From: Pusillimonas sp. UBA6240
GTDB lineage: Bacteria; Pseudomonadota; Gammaproteobacteria; Burkholderiales; Burkholderiaceae_B
Length of the DNA stretch: 17,895 nucleotides
Direction of reading: 5' to 3'
NCBI GenBank assembly: GCA_002441445.1
Contig: DJWC01000111.1
Coordinates: 24,438 to 42,332 of the forward strand
In this document: positions 1-5,562 of the stretch, in pieces
How positions within the stretch are numbered: position 1 is the stretch's first letter
Layout: each line of letters begins with the position of its first letter
The notes under the pieces: model-generated
What the model saw: the letters and a program-made list of their open reading frames with translations, nothing else
Told to the model about the DNA's origin: nothing
The model's database searches: none
Made by a program: the position numbers and the translations under genes

Positions 1-23
1 TTCGAGTCTCGCCGTCGGCACCA
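1..23 (+). tRNA. tRNA gene, 3' end only (isotype not certain)
   Basis: The window opens inside a tRNA. A T-loop TTCGAGT is followed by a 5-base T-stem strand (CTCGC), a 7-base acceptor strand (CGTCGGC), discriminator A and an encoded CCA. The 5' part, including the anticodon, lies before the window, so the isotype cannot be read. The implied 5' acceptor strand GCCGACG with discriminator A would fit a tRNA-Thr, but that is a guess. An intrinsic terminator follows at 58-93, as expected for a tRNA transcript. tRNA 3' ends are classic integration sites for genomic islands. Confidence 0.8.
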
Positions 24-57
24 AGGTTTGAAATCAGCTTGTTCATGGAACTCTATG

Positions 58-93
58 AAACCCGCAGCTCTCCTGTGAGAATGCGGGTTTTTT
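58..93 (+). terminator. Rho-independent terminator of the tRNA transcript
   Basis: AAACCCGCA (58-66) pairs with TGCGGGTTT (82-90) around a 15-base loop, and the T run continues to 93. It lies 35 bases after the tRNA CCA and reads in the same direction. Confidence 0.85.
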
Positions 94-130
94 GCCGCTG
101 GGCCGCCGGGCCGGCTTCTCACAATCCAAG

Positions 131-154
131 CTTTTGTGTACCCTTTTGTGTACC
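131..154. repeat. Perfect 12-bp tandem repeat (two copies)
   Basis: CTTTTGTGTACC occurs at 131-142 and again at 143-154 with no mismatch. It lies about 110 bases after the tRNA 3' end and outside any gene I can support. Closely spaced short direct repeats just inside a tRNA-integrated island can be arm-type binding sites of a tyrosine recombinase; that role is inference. No integrase gene is in the window. Confidence 0.7.
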
Positions 155-195
155 TTATAGACCAGCCTATCGATGGCTTGTGCCCATGCTGCGCA

Positions 196-387
196 TCAGC
201 GCGTGATCATGGCGAGCGAGAGGTCTTTAGCGTGCGGTTCGATTCTGGCATTGAGCCGCAATGCCTGCTCGTTGACGTCCAATAGCCAATCTTCTCCGCC
301 TACACGCTCTATATCCAACAGGCTGATGGTAGCGGCCTGCTTATTGCCCAAGGCGGCGTAGAGTAAATCGCGAAGCGCGTTTTTCAT
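196..387 (-). CDS. Small hypothetical protein, 63 aa
   Basis: I do not recognise this protein. It starts MKNALRDLLYAALGNKQ, has a mixed, soluble-looking composition with helix-prone stretches and no signal peptide or membrane segment. An AAGAGA stretch eight bases before the ATG could serve as ribosome binding site. It follows the 58-aa ORF on the same strand after a 30-base gap, so the two could be one small operon. Its position next to a tRNA suggests island cargo or a remnant. The reading frame is plausible in codon use, but expression is unproven. Confidence 0.5.
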   Translation of the reverse strand: MKNALRDLLYAALGNKQAATISLLDIERVGGEDWLLDVNEQALRLNARIEPHAKDLSLAMITR

Positions 388-417
388 TTCACGAATCTCT
401 TAATCCGGATGCGGGCG

Positions 418-594
418 CTAGTAAGGCAGCCCTGGGAAAGTGCGCTTCAGATGTAGCAGCAAGCGGCTGCGGAGCAGGGAATCATGCCGTTTCCTGGCTT
501 CTTCATCGGCCGAGCATGGCGGGTTTGGAGGGGTGTTCATATTATTGTCCATCCGAAACAGCATGGGATGGCGGGGGATGGCTGAGTTATGCAT
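418..594 (-). CDS. Small hypothetical protein, 58 aa
   Basis: A short leftward ORF beginning MHNSAIPRHPMLFRMDNN and ending RTFPGLPY. An AAGGA motif lies eight bases before the chosen ATG (592-594). In-frame methionines at residues 11, 15 and 19 are alternative starts. The N-terminal part is proline-rich (NTPPNPP), and the C-terminal half is basic and leucine-rich (about 10 Arg/Lys), as in a short amphipathic helix. No family is recognised. It precedes the 63-aa ORF by 30 bases on the same strand. Confidence 0.4.
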   Translation of the reverse strand: MHNSAIPRHPMLFRMDNNMNTPPNPPCSADEEARKRHDSLLRSRLLLHLKRTFPGLPY

Positions 595-776
595 GGTGGC
601 TTCCTTGCGGCAGCGGCCCGGAAGAATTCCAACGGGCCGACTGTCTATGCGCTATTACAAGACCCAAGGTACGCCGGAAACCCGTTATTGCCTAATCATC
701 AATTGCAAGCAATCAATACCGCGCCGGGTTCCATGATGATGCGGGTTTTTGGCATGCGTTTCGGCATGCCTTGATT
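595..776. other. Intergenic stretch without a supported gene
   Basis: This stretch lies between the end of the LysR gene and the start of the 58-aa ORF. The only structure I see is a perfect 7-bp hairpin, GGCATGC (751-757) with GCATGCC (764-770) around a 6-base loop, six bases beyond the LysR stop codon. Read leftwards the hairpin is followed by a run of A, not T, so it is not a standard intrinsic terminator for LysR. It could still be a processing or weak termination structure. Confidence 0.4.
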
Positions 777-1706
777 TCATTCAGCTTGCCCGCCGGCCTG
801 CTCCGGAGATGGTTCGAAAATGGCGCGCTGGCGCAGCAATAGGTCCACGACGGCCAGTATCAGCGGGTCGGCCTCGTCGCTGCGCCATACCAGGCTCAGC
901 TCCGCGGGGTGGCGCCAGGCGTCTTTCAGCGGCAGATAGGACAGGCCGAAGGTCCTGAACAGCGAGAAGGCCGAGGGTACGATCGCCGCGCCCAGGCCGC
1001 CGCTGACCAGGGCCAATGTGGTGGGCAGCACGCTTTCCTGCACGGCATGGATGGCGATATGCATATCGCCCAGCCAGCGGGCGCTCAAGTGGTGGAAATA
1101 GGGCGAGCGGATCGGGTCATAAGTGATCAGCGGCATGGCTTGCAGATCGCGGCGATGCACCAGCGGTCGGCCCGACAGCGGGTGCCCGTCATGGACGGCT
1201 AGGCATAGCGGTTCCCGATAGACCACTTCGTGCCGCAGCTCGGGCAAGGGGATCAGGGGACGCATGAAGGCGATGTCGAGCTGGCCGCGCCGCAAGGTAT
1301 CGTTCATGGCTTCGGTACTGGATTCGGCGACGTGCAGCACGATGTCGGGGTGCTGGGTGCGGAAGTAGCGCAGCACGGACGAAAACCGCGAATAAATGCC
1401 GGAGGGCGTGACGCCGATGCGGACCACACCGCGCTTCCCCCGGGCGATTTGCTGTACGGATTCCTTCAGGTGCAAGGTGTCGTTTTCCAGCCGCTGCAGG
1501 CGGTCGAAGAGATATTGTCCGGCCTTGGTCAGCTTGACGGAGCGCGTGGTGCGCACGAAGAGTTCGGCCTGCATCATTTCTTCCAGCTGGCGTATGGCCT
1601 GGCTCAAGGGAGGCTGGCTCATGAACAGGCGTTTGGCGGCGCGTCCGAAGTGAAGTTCCTCCGCCACGACGCAGAAAAGGCGCGTCAGCCGGGCATCAAG
1701 CAACAT
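777..1706 (-). CDS. LysR-family transcriptional regulator
   Basis: A 309-aa protein of typical LysR length. The N-terminal winged helix-turn-helix (about residues 4-63) shows the family pattern FGRAAKRLFMSQPPLSQAIR followed by LFVRTTRSVKLTKAG; a linker helix and a periplasmic-binding-like effector domain (about 90-295) follow. LysR proteins usually bind a small co-inducer and control a divergent operon. Here the divergent genes are the Bug binding protein, the 78-aa protein and the amidase, which are its likely targets. The start is supported by GGAGA six bases before the ATG. The co-inducer cannot be read from the sequence; a substrate of the amidase pathway is a reasonable guess. Confidence 0.95.
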   Translation of the reverse strand: MLLDARLTRLFCVVAEELHFGRAAKRLFMSQPPLSQAIRQLEEMMQAELFVRTTRSVKLTKAGQYLFDRLQRLENDTLHLKESVQQIARGKRGVVRIGVTPSGIYSRFSSVLRYFRTQHPDIVLHVAESSTEAMNDTLRRGQLDIAFMRPLIPLPELRHEVVYREPLCLAVHDGHPLSGRPLVHRRDLQAMPLITYDPIRSPYFHHLSARWLGDMHIAIHAVQESVLPTTLALVSGGLGAAIVPSAFSLFRTFGLSYLPLKDAWRHPAELSLVWRSDEADPLILAVVDLLLRQRAIFEPSPEQAGGQAE

Positions 1707-1727
1707 TAAGTCTCCAAGAAGTATTAA

Positions 1728-1756
1728 TAGTCAAAGAATATAATATTAGATATTAT
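1728..1756 (+). promoter_or_regulatory. Putative promoter with overlapping palindromic operator
   Basis: In the 140-bp gap between the divergent LysR and Bug genes, TAGTCA (1728-1733) and TATTAT (1751-1756), 17 bases apart, resemble a sigma-70 promoter for the rightward operon. A perfect inverted repeat, ATAATAT-TAG-ATATTAT (1740-1756), covers the -10 region. It is a candidate operator, although its centre does not match the canonical T-N11-A LysR box. The promoter match is weak and only inferred; the inverted repeat is directly visible. Confidence 0.4.
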
Positions 1757-1846
1757 CAATCGTCCTTGCTAGGATGCTGGATACATCTGGCGGCGCGGTG
1801 CGCACGCCGGCTATTCCATTATTTCTTTCTAGCGAGGAGCTATACG

Positions 1847-2824
1847 ATGAAACGCGTGGCTTTGTGGGCGGGCCTGCTCGGCGGGCTGCTGGCATTCGGG
1901 GGCGCTTACGCCCAGGCCAAGAATTTTCCTAGCGACACCATACGGGTCACGATCCCGTTCGCGCCTGGCGGCGGAACCGATTTTCTAACGCGCACCGTCA
2001 TTGGCAAGATGGCCGAGCGCACGGGCTGGACGATGGTGGTCGAGAACAAGCCCGGCGCTGCCGGCTCGATCGCCATGAACCAAGTCTCGCGCGCCAACCC
2101 GGACGGCCACGAGCTGGTGCTTGGCCAGCTCGATACGGTGGCCATCGCGCCGGTCATCTACAAAGACAGCATACGCTGGGATCCCATCAAGGACTTCCAG
2201 CCCATCGGTCTGATGGCGACGACGCCCCTGCTGATCGTCTCCAACGCCAAGAGCCAGTACGATACGCTGCCCAAGGCGATCGACGCCGCGCGCCAGAAAC
2301 CGGACTCGCTCAATTACGCCTCCCCGGGCGTGGGCAGCATTTCCCATCTGGCGGTGGCGCTCGTCGAGCAAGAGTCCGGCGTCGGCATGCAGCACGTGCC
2401 GTACAAGGGCGCCGGCCCGGCCATGGCCGACCTGCTGGGCGGCCGCGTCGATCTCTATGCGGCTTCCATCGCCGCGGCCATGCCGCAAATCCGCTCGGGC
2501 AACGTGCGCCCCCTGGCGGTGACGGGCGTCGAGCGCAGCGCGGTACTGCCCGACACGCCCACCGTGGTCGAACTGGGCTTCCCCAGTGTGGAGATCGATC
2601 TCTGGTACGGCCTGTTCGCCCCCTCCGGCGTGCCGCAGGACAGGATCGAGCTGCTGCATGGCGCGCTCAACGAGACCTTGCGCGATCCCGAGGTGGTCAA
2701 ATTGCTGGCCCAGCAGGGGCTCAATGCGCGCGCCAGCGATCGCCAGACGCTGGCGGGCCTGGTCGAACGGGACGTCAAGCGCTGGCCCGGCATCGTCCAG
2801 AAGGCGGGGGTGACCAATCAATGA
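1847..2824 (+). CDS. Bug-family (TctC-like) periplasmic solute-binding protein
   Basis: A 325-aa extracytoplasmic binding protein of the tripartite tricarboxylate receptor family. The signal peptide (residues 1-22) has a KR start, a Leu/Gly/Ala hydrophobic core and an AYA cleavage site. The mature part shows the family motif FAPGGGTD at 38-45, which in known Bug structures contacts the ligand carboxylate, then HVPYKGAGPAMADLLGG in the middle. The ATG at 1847 is chosen over upstream starts because GAGGAG lies eight bases before it and the signal peptide then begins correctly. The stop overlaps the next start by 4 bp, so translation is probably coupled. No TctA/TctB partner is nearby, which is common in Alcaligenaceae. 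The ligand is unknown. Confidence 0.95.
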   Translation: MKRVALWAGLLGGLLAFGGAYAQAKNFPSDTIRVTIPFAPGGGTDFLTRTVIGKMAERTGWTMVVENKPGAAGSIAMNQVSRANPDGHELVLGQLDTVAIAPVIYKDSIRWDPIKDFQPIGLMATTPLLIVSNAKSQYDTLPKAIDAARQKPDSLNYASPGVGSISHLAVALVEQESGVGMQHVPYKGAGPAMADLLGGRVDLYAASIAAAMPQIRSGNVRPLAVTGVERSAVLPDTPTVVELGFPSVEIDLWYGLFAPSGVPQDRIELLHGALNETLRDPEVVKLLAQQGLNARASDRQTLAGLVERDVKRWPGIVQKAGVTNQ

Positions 2825-3057
2825 GCGTTCAGACGACGCAGCGGTATGCCGCGGGCCTGGAAGCGGCATTGCAGGCGCTGTACGGCGTGTCCAGCCGCGC
2901 CGATCAGGCCGACATCAGCCAGGAAGTCTTGAAGATGAATGATGCCATCCGGACGCTGGCCGAGCGATATCTGGATCCCTTGCAGCCTTTGGCGGATTTC
3001 CGCCAAGTGCTGTTGCGGCTGGCCGATTCCACTCATCCGGGGCAGGCCGAGGCATGA
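2821..3057 (+). CDS. 78-aa small protein, possible AtzG/GatC-like amidase subunit
   Basis: A small, mostly helical protein without signal peptide or membrane segment. It overlaps the Bug gene by ATGA at its start and the amidase gene by ATGA at its end, so all three are translated as one unit. Small proteins just before an amidase-signature enzyme are known in AtzG-AtzE (1-carboxybiuret hydrolase) and GatC-GatA, where the small chain wraps and stabilises the amidase. Size, helical pattern and position fit that role, including a central stretch EVLKMNDAIRTLAERYLDPL. Sequence similarity is too weak to assign by eye, so the subunit role is inference. The gene call itself is well supported by its position. 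Confidence 0.8.
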   Translation: MSVQTTQRYAAGLEAALQALYGVSSRADQADISQEVLKMNDAIRTLAERYLDPLQPLADFRQVLLRLADSTHPGQAEA

Positions 3058-4454
3058 GTCAAGAGCTGGATTGGACGCTGGCCCAGGCAAGCCAGGCGCT
3101 GGCGGAGGGCCGCAGCAGCGCGCAGGCGCTGGCCGAGGCCGCCCTGCGGCGCGCTCGGACAGTGCAAGCCCGCACGAACGCCTTTCTGGCGATCACCGCC
3201 GAGGCGGCTCGGTCACAGGCCCGCCTCAGCGACGGGCAGCCCAGGCGGCATGCGCTGCAAGGCATACCCATGGCCCACAAAGACTGCTTCGCCCGCGCCG
3301 GCGAGCGGATGACTGTGGGCATGCGCGCGCAGCGCGCGCCGGACCGGGCGACCGCTACCGTTCTGGCGCGCTTACAGGCTTGCGGCGCCGTGGACATCGG
3401 CCGCCTGCATCTGAGCGAGGCGATCGCCGGGCCTTCCGGCAACAACGTGCAGTTCGGCGACTGCCGCAACGCCTGGAATCCCGACTATATCTCGGGCGGT
3501 TCCTCCAGCGGCTCCGCCGTGGCGGTGGCCAGCGGCAGCGTGTTCGCCGCGCTGGGCACGGACACGGGCGGCTCGGTGCGCATACCCGCGTCGCTCAATG
3601 GCCTGTTCGGGCTGAAGCCCAGCTTCGGCCGCGTGTCGCGTTATGGCGCCTTTCCGCGTTCCTTGTCCGTGGACTCGATCGGCCCCCTGGCCCGGACCGC
3701 GCAGGATTGCGCACTGATGATGCAGGCCATCGCGGGGCCGGACGAGATGGACAGCGCCACCGTCGGGATCGCCGTACCGGATTATGCCGGCGCGCTGGCG
3801 CATGCAGCGCAGGGGCTGCGCCTGGGCGTACTGCAGACGGATGACGAACTGGATGCCGAAGTGGGCAAGGGCTTCGAGCATTTCGTGTCAGTGGCGGCCC
3901 GGCGTTCGGGATCCATACAGCAGCGGCGATTCGACGACTGGCCTTTGCTGTACGCCCTGGGCGACGCCTATGCCAAGACGGAACCGGCCCAGGTCCATGC
4001 CGCCGCCATGGCGGCGGGCCCGGACAGCTACGCCAAGGCCATCTATACCCGGACGGAGCCCGGCCTGCATTTGCCAGCCGTGCGCTATATCCAGGCCGGG
4101 CAGTTGCGTCCCGTCATGCTGCAGCGCTTCATCGAGCAGGCGTTCCACGACGTGGACGTACTGATGCTGCCGACCCTGCCCATCGCCGCCCCGCGGATCA
4201 GCGAGATGGACATGGAGGCCGGCGCGGCCGTGCACAGTCTGGTGCCGCGCCTGACCTGCCTGACCCGGCCCTTCGGCTACCTGGGACTGCCGGTGATGTC
4301 CATGCCCATGGGTCTGGACGCCCATGGCCTGCCGATGGGGGTGCAGCTGGTGGGCCGGCCCTACGCGGAAGCGCGGCTGCTGTCGCTGGCGCATCATCTG
4401 AGCCTGGATCTGGCCTGGTCCTTCAAGCCTTCGTCCCTGGCGGCGGCGCTTTAG
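3054..4454 (+). CDS. Amidase (amidase-signature family)
   Basis: A 466-aa cytoplasmic hydrolase of the amidase-signature family, which cleaves C-N amide bonds with a Ser-cisSer-Lys triad. The triad is readable: Lys76 in IPMAHKD, cis-Ser150 in SGGSSSGSA and nucleophile Ser174 in GTDTGGSVRIPAS, with the usual 24-residue spacing between the serines. The C-terminal part also looks complete (GLPMGVQLVGRPYAEARLL). It is the last gene of the Bug / small-protein / amidase operon, so its substrate may be what the binding protein captures, or a product of it. The arrangement recalls AtzE with AtzG, but substrate specificity in this family cannot be read from motifs. The last codons and stop are tandemly duplicated just downstream. 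Confidence 0.93.
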   Translation: MSQELDWTLAQASQALAEGRSSAQALAEAALRRARTVQARTNAFLAITAEAARSQARLSDGQPRRHALQGIPMAHKDCFARAGERMTVGMRAQRAPDRATATVLARLQACGAVDIGRLHLSEAIAGPSGNNVQFGDCRNAWNPDYISGGSSSGSAVAVASGSVFAALGTDTGGSVRIPASLNGLFGLKPSFGRVSRYGAFPRSLSVDSIGPLARTAQDCALMMQAIAGPDEMDSATVGIAVPDYAGALAHAAQGLRLGVLQTDDELDAEVGKGFEHFVSVAARRSGSIQQRRFDDWPLLYALGDAYAKTEPAQVHAAAMAAGPDSYAKAIYTRTEPGLHLPAVRYIQAGQLRPVMLQRFIEQAFHDVDVLMLPTLPIAAPRISEMDMEAGAAVHSLVPRLTCLTRPFGYLGLPVMSMPMGLDAHGLPMGVQLVGRPYAEARLLSLAHHLSLDLAWSFKPSSLAAAL

Positions 4455-4466
4455 GCGGCGCTTTAG
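4443..4466. repeat. 12-bp tandem duplication spanning the amidase stop codon
   Basis: GCGGCGCTTTAG at 4443-4454 encodes the last three residues (AAL) and stop of the amidase, and is repeated exactly at 4455-4466. The second copy gives a second in-frame stop. It looks like a replication-slippage duplication. Confidence 0.8.
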
Positions 4467-4514
4467 AAAACGGGAAGGTAATCACTGCCAAAGGCTGTCC
4501 GCATGAATCCGGCA

Positions 4515-5450
4515 TCAGCCCAGAGGCGCTTGAATTCCTTGTGCGGTGTATCCAGCGGGGCCTGCAAACGCTTGGCGTATCAATGCGATGTGATTTTCCT
4601 GCACTCCGGAGTGCGCGGTGGGCGACCAGATCAGTTGGGTGATCGAGCGCTTCGCGTGATCGAAAGGCAGGAAGCGCGCGCCCGAAATACCGCTATAAGC
4701 GAGGCAGGCCGGCACCAGCGAAACCCCCATGTTCTGGGATACCAGCGACACCACGCTGAGCCAATGCCGTGCTTCGTATTTCACGGTGGGTGTAAAGCCC
4801 GCATCCGCGCACATGGCCAATAGATTCTCGTAGTACACGGGCGAGAATGAGCGGGAGAAAAAAATAAAGTCATCCTGCGCGAACTGGCTGAGCGCTACAT
4901 GCGCCTGCCCGGCGAGCGCGTGCCCGGCGGGAACGCATAGCGCAAAGGGCTCGGTGACCAAGGTTGCGCTGGCGATGCCGTCGGGCAAGGGGTTGGCGTG
5001 TATGAAGCCGATGTCCAGGCCGCCGCGCGAAATAAGCTCTATTTGTTCGGCGGAATTCAGTTCGAACAAGGCATGATCGACATCAGGGTAGTGCCGTTTG
5101 CATTGCCCCAGCACCTCCGCGAGGCCTCGATACAGCATCGATCCGACAAAGCCGATCTTGAGCTGGCCTTGCAGCCCCGCATCTATACGTTTGATGAGGA
5201 CGCGCAAGTCGGCGTCGACACGCAGCAGGAAGAGCGCCTCGCGGTAGAGCGCCCGGCCCGCGGGCGTGAGCGCCACCTTCCGGCTGCTGCGTATGAAAAG
5301 CTGCGCTCCCAAGCCTTCTTCCAGCTGTTTGATGGCGTAGCTGAGCGGGGGCTGCGACACATGCAGGCGCGCCGCAGCCCGGCTGAAGTTGAGCTCTTCC
5401 GCTACCGCAACGAAGTAGCGCAAGAGGCGCGCATCGAGGTCTAGGCTCAT
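4515..5450 (-). CDS. LysR-family transcriptional regulator
   Basis: A 311-aa LysR protein. The helix-turn-helix (about residues 4-65) carries FSRAAARLHVSQPPLSYAIK and LFIRSSRKVALTPAG; the effector domain follows from about 90. The ATG at 5448-5450 is chosen because the protein then begins MSLDLDARLLRYFVAVAEE, the usual LysR N-terminus; an open frame extends 79 codons further upstream but runs into the divergent gene. It is divergent from the acyl-CoA dehydrogenase / Bug / CoA-transferase operon, which it probably controls. It is clearly related to the other LysR of the window in the DNA-binding domain but diverges in the effector part, in line with a different inducer. Confidence 0.94.
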   Translation of the reverse strand: MSLDLDARLLRYFVAVAEELNFSRAAARLHVSQPPLSYAIKQLEEGLGAQLFIRSSRKVALTPAGRALYREALFLLRVDADLRVLIKRIDAGLQGQLKIGFVGSMLYRGLAEVLGQCKRHYPDVDHALFELNSAEQIELISRGGLDIGFIHANPLPDGIASATLVTEPFALCVPAGHALAGQAHVALSQFAQDDFIFFSRSFSPVYYENLLAMCADAGFTPTVKYEARHWLSVVSLVSQNMGVSLVPACLAYSGISGARFLPFDHAKRSITQLIWSPTAHSGVQENHIALIRQAFAGPAGYTAQGIQAPLG

Positions 5451-5452
5451 AA

Positions 5453-5487
5453 CTATACTTTTTCTATATAGATGTCGATAAATATAG
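5453..5487. promoter_or_regulatory. Candidate LysR binding sites in the divergent promoter region
   Basis: The AT-rich gap holds CTATA (5453-5457) and TATAG (5467-5471), an inverted repeat with a 9-base spacer that contains T-N11-A (T5456, A5468), the classic LysR box. CTATATAG (5464-5471) is itself a palindrome. A third half-site TATAG lies at 5483-5487. A primary site beside the regulator's own start plus a further half-site towards the target operon is the usual LysR arrangement. Binding is inferred. Confidence 0.5.
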
Positions 5488-5562
5488 TATTTGTGTGGAT
5501 AGATTGTCTCACTTATCGTGGTTCTACCCAACTGGAAGATCATCCGATACGGCGAGGCAGAC

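Noticed and set aside
751..770. Hairpin just beyond the first LysR gene as an intrinsic terminator
   Set aside because: The stem is perfect, but leftwards it is followed by A's instead of T's, and rightwards no gene ends there.
440..774. Rightward open frames of 61-98 codons in the tRNA-proximal region
   Set aside because: Low-complexity or Arg-rich translations with no ribosome binding site; the leftward 58-aa frame over part of the same DNA has a better start.
1985..2869. Long leftward open frame opposite the first Bug gene
   Set aside because: It is antisense to a clearly recognised protein, has Arg/His/Gly-rich composition typical of GC-rich mirror frames, and no ribosome binding site.
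2939..3844. Rightward open frame of about 300 codons overlapping the amidase in another frame
   Set aside because: Its sequence is Arg/Gly/Pro-rich without any family motif, while the overlapping amidase has a full catalytic triad.
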